Source: an uncultured Collinsella sp. (GTDB lineage: Bacteria > Actinomycetota > Coriobacteriia > Coriobacteriales > Coriobacteriaceae). Taken from it: 64,000 nucleotides of DNA. The number at the start of each line of letters is the position of its first letter. The first letter of the stretch is position 1. Under the pieces are notes generated by a model. It did no database searches. It saw only the letters and a list, made by a program, of their open reading frames with translations, and was not told where the DNA came from. The stretch covers positions 15,734 through 79,733 of the forward strand of contig UQIB01000006.1 in NCBI GenBank assembly GCA_900541015.1, in the 5' to 3' direction. Below are positions 18,288 through 27,193 of this stretch, piece after piece. The translations under genes and the position numbers were made by a program.

Positions 18288-19043
18288 TTAGCCCATGCTG
18301 CTCTGATGGGTCTCGCTGCCGTTATTGCGGCGGGTGACCGTTTCGTGGAGTAAAAAGAAGCTGGGAACCTGCTTTGTCTCGGTGTATTCCATAAGGATGC
18401 CGTCGGCGTTGTAGGTCTGTCCGCGTATAACGGCGAGTGCGTTAAAGTCGTCGAGATCGAGCACGCGCGCATCTTCGGGCGTGGGATGCTCAATCGTTAC
18501 ATCGCGTTTGCCCGTGGCAATCTTAATGCCAAGATCTTCTTCGAGGTAACGATAAATCGAATCGTTGACAATCTCGGGTGTCAGTCCCGGTACCTGTGAG
18601 CTTAGGTAATAGGAGTCGTCGGAGCACACGGCATGTCCGTTTGCATAACGGATGCGTTTGGCGCGCGTGAGCTCGCAGCCTTCGGGAAACCCGGTAATCC
18701 TGGAGAGTGCCTTGCTACAGACGAGGAGCTCAAAGACAGTGGTAACCGTTTTGAGCTCAAAGCCTCGGCTGGCTGCGATTTCCTTAAAGGTCTCGAGTCC
18801 GCCGCCGCCACGATTCGTCTCGTCACTGATGTTGCGAATGACGCGCATGCCTTTGCCTTGCTGGGGGAGCACGTATCCATCTGCCGCAAGCATCGAGATG
18901 GCGCGACGGACCGTCATGCGCGAACAGTCAAACAGCTGCGTGAGCTCAGTCTCCGAAGGCAGATAACTCTGATAGGCGTATGTGCCGTCGTCAATTGACT
19001 GCTTCACGTTGTCATAAATAGTTTGGAAGATGGCTCGCGCCAT
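18288..19043 (-). CDS. GntR-family (HutC/TreR type) transcriptional regulator
   Basis: 251 residues. The N-terminal winged helix (about 5-75) contains YLPSETELTQLFDCSRMTVRRAI, and a UTRA effector-binding domain follows (about 95-240), the layout of sugar-phosphate-sensing regulators such as TreR. It lies directly downstream of the zinc dehydrogenase on the same strand and next to the alpha-glucoside PTS genes. Palindromic sites in the divergent promoter at 20181-20346 are good candidates for its operators. The effector is inferred to be a 6-phospho-alpha-glucoside. Confidence 0.9.
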   Translation of the reverse strand: MARAIFQTIYDNVKQSIDDGTYAYQSYLPSETELTQLFDCSRMTVRRAISMLAADGYVLPQQGKGMRVIRNISDETNRGGGGLETFKEIAASRGFELKTVTTVFELLVCSKALSRITGFPEGCELTRAKRIRYANGHAVCSDDSYYLSSQVPGLTPEIVNDSIYRYLEEDLGIKIATGKRDVTIEHPTPEDARVLDLDDFNALAVIRGQTYNADGILMEYTETKQVPSFFLLHETVTRRNNGSETHQSSMG

Positions 19044-19108
19044 GACGGTCTCCTAGAGCTGGGTGCGCGAGCGACGGATGAGGGCCGCCCGCGCAGGTGT
19101 CAAGCGAT

Positions 19109-20134
19109 TTACTTGCTGGGGTCGATTATATATTTGCCCATGGCACGCAGGGCCGGGTCTGACAGGATGGCGCCGAGTTCGTCGAGGGAAGCCACCTTGG
19201 CGACCATCGAGGATACGTCGAGCCTGCCAGAGTCGATGAGCTCGAGCGCGCGACGCTGTGTGTAAGGGTTGATGTAGGACGAGGTGAGCACGAGCTCCTT
19301 CTGGAAGACCTCGAAGGGCTTGACGGTGATTGTCTCATCGGGCTTGGTGAGGCCGAACATCATGACCGTAGCCTTGTGGCCGGCGATCTGGATGGCCTGC
19401 TCGATGGTGACGGGCTTGCCAACACACTCGATAACGACATCGACGTTGCCGACGCCCTCCTGCTTCAGGCGGGCCGGGACGTCCTCGTGGATGGAATCAA
19501 TTGCCAGGTCGGCGCCGAGTTTGAGCGCAACCTCGCGCTTGCCTTCGACGGGCTCGAGCAAGACAACCTTGGTGGCGCCGGCGTTTTTAGCAAGCTGCAT
19601 CATGAGCAGACCGATCATGCCACCGCCGATAACGACAACTGTGCTGCCGGGCTTGATGTTGCACATATCGATGCCGTGCAGGCAGCAGGCGACGGGCTCG
19701 GTCATAGCACCCTGCTCAAAGCTGGTGTGATCGCCCAACTTGTAGACTTGCTGCATATCGACGGAGCAGTACTCGGCAAAGCCGCCGTTAACGGTGGTGC
19801 CGTAACCGGTCATATGCTCGCAGTAGTGGTTGATTCCGTCGCGGCAGGGTTCGCAGCAGCCGCAGGGATGGTTTGGGTCGATGCACACGCGATCGCCCGG
19901 TTTAAAGCCAGCGACGTCGCTGCCCACGGCCTCGACAACGCCCGCAAACTCATGACCAAGGATCGTGGGCGGGGTAACGTCGGCCGCGCCCTTGTCGCCT
20001 TCATAGATATGCACGTCGGTGCCGCAGACGCCGCAAGCTTTGACGTTGATCAGAACGTCGCGCTTGCCCACGGCCGGCTTTGCCGATTCCTCGACTCTGA
20101 GGTCGTGCTTTCCATAGAAGACCGCGCTTTTCAT
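19109..20134 (-). CDS. zinc-dependent medium-chain dehydrogenase
   Basis: 341 residues, standard MDR length. Catalytic zinc site: KACGVCGTDVHIYEG and GHEFAGVVEAVG. Structural zinc loop: CGCCEPCRDGINHYC. Rossmann motif: VVIGGGMIGLLMMQLA. It most resembles sorbitol/threonine-type dehydrogenases. It is divergent from the alpha-glucoside PTS operon and shares its control region, so it probably acts on a sugar alcohol or keto-sugar of that pathway; the exact substrate cannot be read from sequence. Transcribed with gntR. Confidence 0.9.
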   Translation of the reverse strand: MKSAVFYGKHDLRVEESAKPAVGKRDVLINVKACGVCGTDVHIYEGDKGAADVTPPTILGHEFAGVVEAVGSDVAGFKPGDRVCIDPNHPCGCCEPCRDGINHYCEHMTGYGTTVNGGFAEYCSVDMQQVYKLGDHTSFEQGAMTEPVACCLHGIDMCNIKPGSTVVVIGGGMIGLLMMQLAKNAGATKVVLLEPVEGKREVALKLGADLAIDSIHEDVPARLKQEGVGNVDVVIECVGKPVTIEQAIQIAGHKATVMMFGLTKPDETITVKPFEVFQKELVLTSSYINPYTQRRALELIDSGRLDVSSMVAKVASLDELGAILSDPALRAMGKYIIDPSK

Positions 20135-20180
20135 GGTGACTCCTTAACGTGGCGGTGAATATTGTAATGAAGTATAGGCA

Positions 20181-20215
20181 TGTCTACAGGTATAGACAAG
20201 CACATCTAGACAAGT
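20181..20215. promoter_or_regulatory. GntR-type operators on the dehydrogenase side
   Basis: TGTCTACAGGTATAGACA (20181-20198) has inverted TGTCTA/TAGACA half-sites. CATCTAGACAAGT (20203-20215) is centred on TCTAGA and repeats the half-site of the right-hand operator. Confidence 0.6.
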
Positions 20216-20330
20216 TGAAAAGAAATATAATTTGCGGCCATAAGCTATGTTAGATTTAGCAGGCAAAATACTGGACTTATACCGTTTACGGCCAATAATC
20301 GACCGCTGACCGAACATAGAAACCGTATCA

Positions 20331-20346
20331 ACTTGTCTAGATAAGT
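20331..20346. promoter_or_regulatory. GntR-type operator within the PTS promoter
   Basis: ACTTGTCTAGATAAGT is an almost perfect 16-bp palindrome lying just upstream of a TATGAT -10 element (20349-20354), so a bound repressor would block the PTS promoter. The rest of 20135-20491 is AT-rich with no gene. Confidence 0.65.
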
Positions 20347-20491
20347 GATATGATAAAAATAGAAGCGCAAGAAGTCAGGGAAGCGGGCCCACCCGTCCTA
20401 TTGCACGAGGTACACGCAAACGGCGCGTCTGCGGTCTCGAGTGAAGCCAAAACCGCAGCCGCTCCGAATGAAGAGAGGGGGATTCCCCGTC

Positions 20492-22099
20492 ATGATGCAA
20501 AAGATACAACGTTTCGGCGGTGCAATGTACACGCCTGCAATTCTTTTCGCATTTTCCGGAATTGTCGTCGGCCTGGGTACGTTGTTTACCACCGAGGCGA
20601 TCTTTGGCGAGATGGCCACTGCAGGCCATCTTTGGTTTGATTGCTGGAATGTGCTGCTCCAGGGTGGTTGGACGCTCTTTAACCAGATGCCGTTGCTGTT
20701 TTGCGTAGCGTTGCCAATTTCGCTCGCGAACAAGCAGAACGCTCGCTGCTGCATGGAGGCTTTGGCCATCTACCTTACCTTCAACTACTTTGTAAGCACA
20801 ATCTTGGGGCAGTGGGGCCCTGTCTTTGGGGTCGACTACTCTGTCGAGGCGGGCAGCGGTACTGGTCTTGCCACTATCGCAAGCATCAAAACGCTTGATA
20901 TGGGCATCATGGGCGCGCTCATTATCTCTGGTATCGCCACGATGCTGCATAATAAGTTCTTCGACACCGAGCTCCCCGAGTGGTTGGGCGTGTTCTCGGG
21001 TTCCGTGTTCATCTATATGATCGGTTTCTTCGTTATGGTTCCGGTCGCTCTTATCGCCTGCCTGGTGTGGCCGCATGTTCAGGCTGCTATCTCTGCCTTC
21101 CAGGGATTCATTCTTTCCGCCGGTACGTTTGGCGTGGGTGTCTTTGCTTTCTTCGAGCGCGTGCTGATCCCTACAGGCCTGCACCACTTTATCTATACGC
21201 CGTTCTATTACGACAACGCGGCGGTCAACGGCGGCATCTTTGCTGCTTGGGCCAATATCCTGCCCCAACTGGCTGCCGATCCGAGCATTGCTCTTAAGGA
21301 TGCCGCACCCTGGGCTGCCTATACCTGCCCTGGTTGGACTAAGGTCTTCGGCTCGCTTGGCGTCGCCATTGCGTTTTATATGACCGCCAAACCCGAGCGC
21401 AAGCAGCGCGTCAAGGCTCTGCTGATCCCGGTCACCCTTACCGCTATGCTTTGCGGTATTACCGAGCCGCTTGACTTCACCTTCCTGTTCATCGCGCCTG
21501 GCCTGTTCGTCGTCCACTGCGTGCTCGGAGCGCTTGGCTGCATGGCTCAAAACCTCCTTGGCGTCGTGGGCATCTTCGACGGCGGCATCATCTCGATGCT
21601 CTCGTGGGACTGGCTGCCCCTTTGGGCCGCACATGGTCTGCAGTACGCCATCTCCATCCTTGTCGGTCTGTGCTTTACCGCTCTTTGGGTCGTGGTCTTC
21701 CGTTTCCTGATCGTCAAGTTCGACTTTAAGACCCCCGGTCGCGAGGATGACGATGTTGAGGTCGAGCTCAAGTCCAAGGCCGACTACAAGCAAAAGCAGG
21801 GCGGTGCTGCTGGCAAATCGGTCGCCCAGAGTAAAGATGATGAGCGCTTGGTGCTTGCCGAGAACATCCTCGATCTGCTCGGTGGCACGGATAACATCAT
21901 CGATGTAACTAACTGCGCTACCCGTCTGCGCGTTAACGTCAAGGACAAGAGCGTCGTTGCACCCGAGGCTTCCTTCAAGGCGATCGGTACGCATGGCTTG
22001 GTGGTCCAAGGTCAGTCAATCCAGGTCATCATCGGCCTTACCGTCCCGCAGGTTCGCGAGAAGTTCGAGAGTCTTCTGAAGTTCGAGAGTCTTCTGTAA
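20492..22099 (+). CDS. alpha-glucoside-type PTS transporter, EIICB
   Basis: 535 residues from ATG 20492, giving the usual MMQKIQRFGGAMYTPAIL start. The EIIC domain (about 1-415) has ten or so membrane segments and the substrate motif LLCGITEPLDFTFLF-like (here MLCGITEPLDF). EIIB (about 455-535) carries the phosphorylated cysteine in DVTNCATRLRVNV. It imports and phosphorylates alpha-glucosides such as maltose or trehalose-type disaccharides. There is no EIIA domain, so a glucose-type EIIA must act in trans. The last six codons are duplicated in tandem (KFESLLKFESLL). Confidence 0.92.
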   Translation: MMQKIQRFGGAMYTPAILFAFSGIVVGLGTLFTTEAIFGEMATAGHLWFDCWNVLLQGGWTLFNQMPLLFCVALPISLANKQNARCCMEALAIYLTFNYFVSTILGQWGPVFGVDYSVEAGSGTGLATIASIKTLDMGIMGALIISGIATMLHNKFFDTELPEWLGVFSGSVFIYMIGFFVMVPVALIACLVWPHVQAAISAFQGFILSAGTFGVGVFAFFERVLIPTGLHHFIYTPFYYDNAAVNGGIFAAWANILPQLAADPSIALKDAAPWAAYTCPGWTKVFGSLGVAIAFYMTAKPERKQRVKALLIPVTLTAMLCGITEPLDFTFLFIAPGLFVVHCVLGALGCMAQNLLGVVGIFDGGIISMLSWDWLPLWAAHGLQYAISILVGLCFTALWVVVFRFLIVKFDFKTPGREDDDVEVELKSKADYKQKQGGAAGKSVAQSKDDERLVLAENILDLLGGTDNIIDVTNCATRLRVNVKDKSVVAPEASFKAIGTHGLVVQGQSIQVIIGLTVPQVREKFESLLKFESLL

Positions 22100-22117
22100 A
22101 CCATCGTCCATCGAAAC

Positions 22118-22157
22118 AATCGGCCTTGCAGAGCCGGTATGCACCGCAAGGCCGATT
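22118..22157 (+). terminator. hairpin between PTS and GH4 genes
   Basis: AATCGGCCTTGC (22118-22129) pairs exactly with GCAAGGCCGATT (22146-22157). No U run follows, so it may be an mRNA-processing or partial-termination structure that sets different levels of the two genes. Confidence 0.6.
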
Positions 22158-22253
22158 CTGGAGATAAAAAATCCACTTCTAGGTAACAATTCCAAACCGT
22201 GCAGGCCGCGTACGGGGATGGATTGAGCAAGCGGCCAGAATGAGGAGGACATC

Positions 22254-23597
22254 ATGTCCAAGAAAAACTATGCCGTGACCATTGCCGGCGGTGGCTCTAC
22301 CTTCACCCCGGGCATCGCCCTGATGCTGCTTGAGGAGCGCGACCGCTTCCCGGTCAACAAGGTGACCTTCTACGACAACAACGCCGAGCGCCAGGAGATC
22401 GTTGCCAAGGCGTGCGAGATCTACTTCCACGAGAACGCTCCCGAGGTTGAGTTCAACTACACCACCGACCCCGAAACCGCTTTTACCGGTACTGACTTCG
22501 TCCTTGCTCACATCCGCGTGGGTCTCTACGCTATGCGCGAGCTCGACGAGAAGATCCCCCTCAAGTACGGCTGCGTTGGTCAGGAGACCTGCGGCGCTGG
22601 CGGCATCGCCTACGGTATGCGCTCCATCGGCGGTGTCATCGAGATCCTGGACTACATGGAGAAGTACAGCCCCAACGCCTGGATGCTCAACTACTCCAAC
22701 CCCGCGGCCATCGTCGCCGAGGCCTGCCGCGTGCTGCGCCCCAACAGCCGCATCATCAACATCTGCGACATGCCGATCGACCTTATGGATAAGATGAGCC
22801 GTATGTGCGGCATCAAGGATCGTCGCGAGCTGCAGTATAGCTACTACGGCCTCAACCACTTTGGTTGGTGGAGCAAGATCTACGACAAGGATGGCAACGA
22901 CCTCATGCCGCAGATTAAGGAGCACATGGCTAAGAACGGCTACTTGGACGGTATCGAGCACGAGGCCGGTAAGGAGCAGCATGTCGAGGAGAGCTGGATT
23001 CACACCTTCGGCAAGGCCAAGGATGTCTATGCTGTCGATCCCGAGACGATTCCCAACACCTACCTCAAGTACTACCTGTACCCGGACTATGTTGTCGAGA
23101 CGTCTGACCCCAACTACACTCGCGCCAATGAGGTTATGGACGGCCGCGAGAAGAAGGTCTTTGGCGCTTGCCGCGACATCATCGCCAAGGGTACTGCCAA
23201 GGACGGCGGCTTTGAGCCCGACGTACACGCCAACTACATCGTCGACCTTGCCTGCGCGCTGGCCGAGAACACGCTCGAGCGCTTCCTGCTGATCGTCCCC
23301 AACGATGGTGCTGTGCCCAACTTCGACCCGACGGCCATGGTCGAGGTGCCTTGCATCGTCGGTTCCAACGGCTTTGAGAAGATTTGCCAGGGCCCGATCC
23401 CGCAGTTCCAGAAGGGCCTGATGGAGCAGCAGGTTTCCGTCGAGAAGCTCGTTGTCCAGGCTTGGGTCGAGGGCAGCTACCAGAAGCTCTGGCAGGCGCT
23501 CACGCTCTCCAAGACCATTCCTTCGGCAAGCGTTGCTAAGCAGATCCTGGACGAGCTCATCGAGGCCAACAAGGATTTCTGGCCCGAGCTTAAGTAA
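22254..23597 (+). CDS. 6-phospho-alpha-glucosidase (GH4)
   Basis: 447 residues. GH4 enzymes need NAD+ and Mn2+ and cleave phosphorylated disaccharides from the PTS. The dinucleotide site is TIAGGGSTFTPGI at the N-terminus. NICDMPIDLMDKMSR holds the metal-binding cysteine typical of GlvA-type enzymes, and YYGLNHFGWW follows. Length matches MalH/GlvA (about 440). AGGAGG is placed 6 bases before the ATG. Together with the PTS it would import a disaccharide as its 6-phosphate and split it to glucose and glucose-6-phosphate. Confidence 0.93.
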   Translation: MSKKNYAVTIAGGGSTFTPGIALMLLEERDRFPVNKVTFYDNNAERQEIVAKACEIYFHENAPEVEFNYTTDPETAFTGTDFVLAHIRVGLYAMRELDEKIPLKYGCVGQETCGAGGIAYGMRSIGGVIEILDYMEKYSPNAWMLNYSNPAAIVAEACRVLRPNSRIINICDMPIDLMDKMSRMCGIKDRRELQYSYYGLNHFGWWSKIYDKDGNDLMPQIKEHMAKNGYLDGIEHEAGKEQHVEESWIHTFGKAKDVYAVDPETIPNTYLKYYLYPDYVVETSDPNYTRANEVMDGREKKVFGACRDIIAKGTAKDGGFEPDVHANYIVDLACALAENTLERFLLIVPNDGAVPNFDPTAMVEVPCIVGSNGFEKICQGPIPQFQKGLMEQQVSVEKLVVQAWVEGSYQKLWQALTLSKTIPSASVAKQILDELIEANKDFWPELK

Positions 23598-23638
23598 GGA
23601 CTACTGTCTAGAACTCTCACGCATCTCTGCTTCATTTG

Positions 23639-23679
23639 CGCCGCCGCGGTGTCCGGATTCGCCCGGATGCTGCGGCGGC
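23639..23679. terminator. GC-rich hairpin after the GH4 gene
   Basis: CGCCGCCGCGG pairs with CTGCGGCGGCG around a loop. It lacks a U tract but directly precedes the TATACT promoter element of ychF. Confidence 0.45.
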
Positions 23680-23724
23680 GCTATACTTATGAAGTTTGAA
23701 GTACCTGTACCAAAAGGAGCTGTC

Positions 23725-24801
<1,077 letters not shown>

Positions 24802-24812
24802 GGACGACGCAT

Positions 24813-25196
24813 ATGTTTAAATATGGCAAAAAAGCTGGCTACATGGGTATTGCGCTGCTCGTACTTGCGGTGATTCCGCTGGTGGTTGCAGCGTGTGTTA
24901 TCCCCAACATTGGCCCCGAGGTGGCAACGAAGTTTAACGCAGCCGGCGAGGTGACGCGCTGGGGTAAGAGCTACGAGCTGCTGGCACTGCCGGTGCTCAA
25001 CCTGCTGCTGAGCGTGGCGACGTACTTTACGGCGGGACGCCAGGCAAAAAACAACGAGGACTCCGCTGTGATGGCACGCCTTGCGTGCGAGCGCTACCTG
25101 CGTAACGGCTGCATCACGGGCGTGTTCCTCAATGTAATCAACGTCTACTTTATGTATTCGGCGATTACTGGAACGGGCTTTGGCTTTGGTTTCTAG
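24813..25196 (+). CDS. DUF1648 membrane protein
   Basis: 127 residues with three likely membrane helices (about 10-30, 50-70, 95-120). The region IGPEVATKFNAAGEVTRWG matches the DUF1648 pattern (P...F...G...W/Y) found in SdpI-like membrane proteins. It starts 11 bases after ychF, so it is probably co-transcribed. Function unknown. Confidence 0.75.
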   Translation: MFKYGKKAGYMGIALLVLAVIPLVVAACVIPNIGPEVATKFNAAGEVTRWGKSYELLALPVLNLLLSVATYFTAGRQAKNNEDSAVMARLACERYLRNGCITGVFLNVINVYFMYSAITGTGFGFGF

Positions 25197-25205
25197 CTTG
25201 TCCTT

Positions 25206-25595
25206 TTAGGCAACGAGCCTGCACACATATTCAATGGCTGCTGCGAGGCCGCCGCTCGATCGTGGTTTAAAGACCATGTCGGCGGCGGCCTCGTTTTCGT
25301 ATCCGGCGCCGCGAAGGGCAAGTGCGATACCGGCTTCCAGGAGAAGGGGCAGACCGTGTTGGCTGGTTGCGATTACGGCAGCTTGATTGAGCGAGCAGCT
25401 GTGCGCTTGGCATTGGATGGCAAGTTCACCTTGCGCCGGGCAAGGGACCAGAACGGCGGCGACGCGACTTGATAGCAATGCAAATGCTGTGCGCTCATCG
25501 GGCGAAAGGCATTCTGCTTCAACGACGACGAGCTTGGGCGGCGCGCTGTTTGTGCGAAGTGTGGCTCGGTACATGCGGACCGAAGAACCCGACAT
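25206..25595 (-). CDS. hypothetical protein divergent from an XRE regulator
   Basis: 129 residues from ATG 25595, chosen by CAGGAG seven bases upstream. The sequence has a beta strand (PPKLVVVEAECLSPDERTAF), a strand with a proline-cysteine turn (AAVLVPCPAQGELAIQC) and a C-terminal Ala/Gly-rich helix. I recognise no family. It is read away from a small XRE protein with a 24-bp perfect palindrome between their starts, so that regulator probably controls it. Confidence 0.6.
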   Translation of the reverse strand: MSGSSVRMYRATLRTNSAPPKLVVVEAECLSPDERTAFALLSSRVAAVLVPCPAQGELAIQCQAHSCSLNQAAVIATSQHGLPLLLEAGIALALRGAGYENEAAADMVFKPRSSGGLAAAIEYVCRLVA

Positions 25596-25618
25596 AGAAA
25601 ACTCCTGTGTATTCGGCA

Positions 25619-25642
25619 AAACGTAAACTATAGTTTACGTTT
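25619..25642. promoter_or_regulatory. 24-bp perfect palindromic operator
   Basis: The two 12-base arms (25619-25630 and 25631-25642) are exact reverse complements, built on CGTAAACTATAGTTTACG. It sits in the 76-base gap between divergent starts and contains a TATAGT -10-like core, so a bound dimer would block transcription. Best candidate binding site for the adjacent XRE protein. Confidence 0.75.
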
Positions 25643-25671
25643 ATGTTCGGCTCCATTTCAAACTCGGCTGC

Positions 25672-25890
25672 ATGGACGAACGTGCGAAACAGATTCTTGG
25701 CAGGCGGGTCGAAGAGACACGCAGGGACCTTGGTATCTCCAAGGTTGATTTTTGCGTGGCGACAGGAATCAGCCGACCCTACCTCGACCGAATCGAAGAT
25801 GGGACGGCAAATTTCACGCTCAAGGTTCTATTTAAGATCGCGCCCGCACTCGGCATGACGGTGTCAGAGCTTCTCGAGGGCATCGAATAG
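25672..25890 (+). CDS. small XRE-family regulator
   Basis: 72 residues, one helix-turn-helix domain: FCVATGISRPYLDRIEDGTANF covers helices 2 and 3. The size resembles restriction-modification controller proteins or antitoxin-type regulators. Ribosome site is poor, so the transcript may have a very short leader. Likely autoregulated through the palindrome just upstream. No restriction or methylase gene adjoins it. Confidence 0.8.
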   Translation: MDERAKQILGRRVEETRRDLGISKVDFCVATGISRPYLDRIEDGTANFTLKVLFKIAPALGMTVSELLEGIE

Positions 25891-25912
25891 GGGATACCCG
25901 TCGACAACTGAA

Positions 25913-26926
25913 TTACGCCATCGGGATGCGGTCGTGGTTGACTTGGCTGTAGAACAGGCGCTGGATCTCGGCGGCATCGCGTGACTGGCCGAGTGCCCAC
26001 ATGGTCTTGGCCACGAGCGTCTCGGTGGTCATGTCGTCGCCGCGCAGAATACCCGGATGATCGGCGTAAGCACGGCCGACCTCATAAACGCCCAGATCGA
26101 GGCCCTCTTCGGGGACCTGCGTGGTCATAACGACAGTACGACCCGAATCAACCCAGCGGAAAATCGCCTCCTGGAACGACTCGCCCGACTCACCAAACTC
26201 GGGGATACCGCCAATGCCAAAGGTCTCCAGAATCACGGCGTCGTAGCTATCGGCAAGGGCGTCGAGGATGCCCGGGTTTACGCCGGGCGTAAGCTTGAGT
26301 ACAAATACGCGCGGATCGATGCTGTCGTAGAAACGCACCGGGTTTTCGCCCTGATGCGTGCCGTGAAGCCCATTGCGCACGATACGGTCATTGCGGATGT
26401 AGGCAATGGGCGGATAGTTGACGCTAATGAACGCGTTAAAGCTCATGGTGCGCTGCTTGCGGGCGCGCGTGCCGGCAATGGCGACGCCGCCAAACACAAT
26501 CGACACATCGTGCGAGTGCTCGTCGAGCGCATAGAGCAGGCTCTGGTACAGGTTGAGCTTGGCGTCGGTAAAGGGATTGCCCATGGGCTTTTGCGAGCCG
26601 GTGAGTACGATGGGCTTGGGGCTGTCCTGAATCAGGTAGGAAAGCGCTGCTGCGGTGTAGCTCATGGTGTCGGTGCCGTGCAGAATCACGAAGCCGTCGT
26701 GGTCGGCATAGCCTTCGACGATGACGTCGCGGATACGCATCCAGTCGCTCGGGCGCATATTGGTGCTGTCGATGTTCATGGGCTGCACGACGTCGAGCTC
26801 GCAGAGGCCCGAGATCTCGGGGACACTCTGGGCGAGCTCCTCACCGGTCAGAGCGGGGGAGAGGCCGTTGCCGTCCTCGGTCGATGCGATGGTGCCGCCC
26901 GTGGCGATGAGAAGGATGCGCTTCAT
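25913..26926 (-). CDS. L-asparaginase, type I
   Basis: 337 residues from ATG 26926 (MKRILLIATGGTIAS); AGGAATACC precedes it. The frame extends further upstream without a ribosome site. Catalytic threonines lie in TGGTIAS (first Thr) and HGTDTMSYTAAALS (second Thr-Asp pair). VLTGSQKPMG and GFGIGGIPE-like TFGIGGIPE are further landmarks. There is no signal peptide, so it is the cytoplasmic type. Hydrolyses asparagine to aspartate and ammonia. Confidence 0.93.
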   Translation of the reverse strand: MKRILLIATGGTIASTEDGNGLSPALTGEELAQSVPEISGLCELDVVQPMNIDSTNMRPSDWMRIRDVIVEGYADHDGFVILHGTDTMSYTAAALSYLIQDSPKPIVLTGSQKPMGNPFTDAKLNLYQSLLYALDEHSHDVSIVFGGVAIAGTRARKQRTMSFNAFISVNYPPIAYIRNDRIVRNGLHGTHQGENPVRFYDSIDPRVFVLKLTPGVNPGILDALADSYDAVILETFGIGGIPEFGESGESFQEAIFRWVDSGRTVVMTTQVPEEGLDLGVYEVGRAYADHPGILRGDDMTTETLVAKTMWALGQSRDAAEIQRLFYSQVNHDRIPMA

Positions 26927-27193
26927 GCTGGTATTCCTATCGTATTTGCCGCCGCAGAGGCGGAGTCGTTCGGCAGTATTGTGGCACAGGGCGTCCAATG
27001 TTCAAACGTATTACATCATCTGTAACGTTTGGTAACACTTCAATTGCCGTCAAATAGGGGCCCAGGTCGTGCGTTTGCCGTGCGCTGATGGCTGCGAGGG
27101 ACGAGAAACCCCATATAACGTGTACACTATGGAGGTTATTTTCGTTCATTCACGCGGGTGGGCACCGGCTCCCCGCCAACAAGAGGGGGAACC

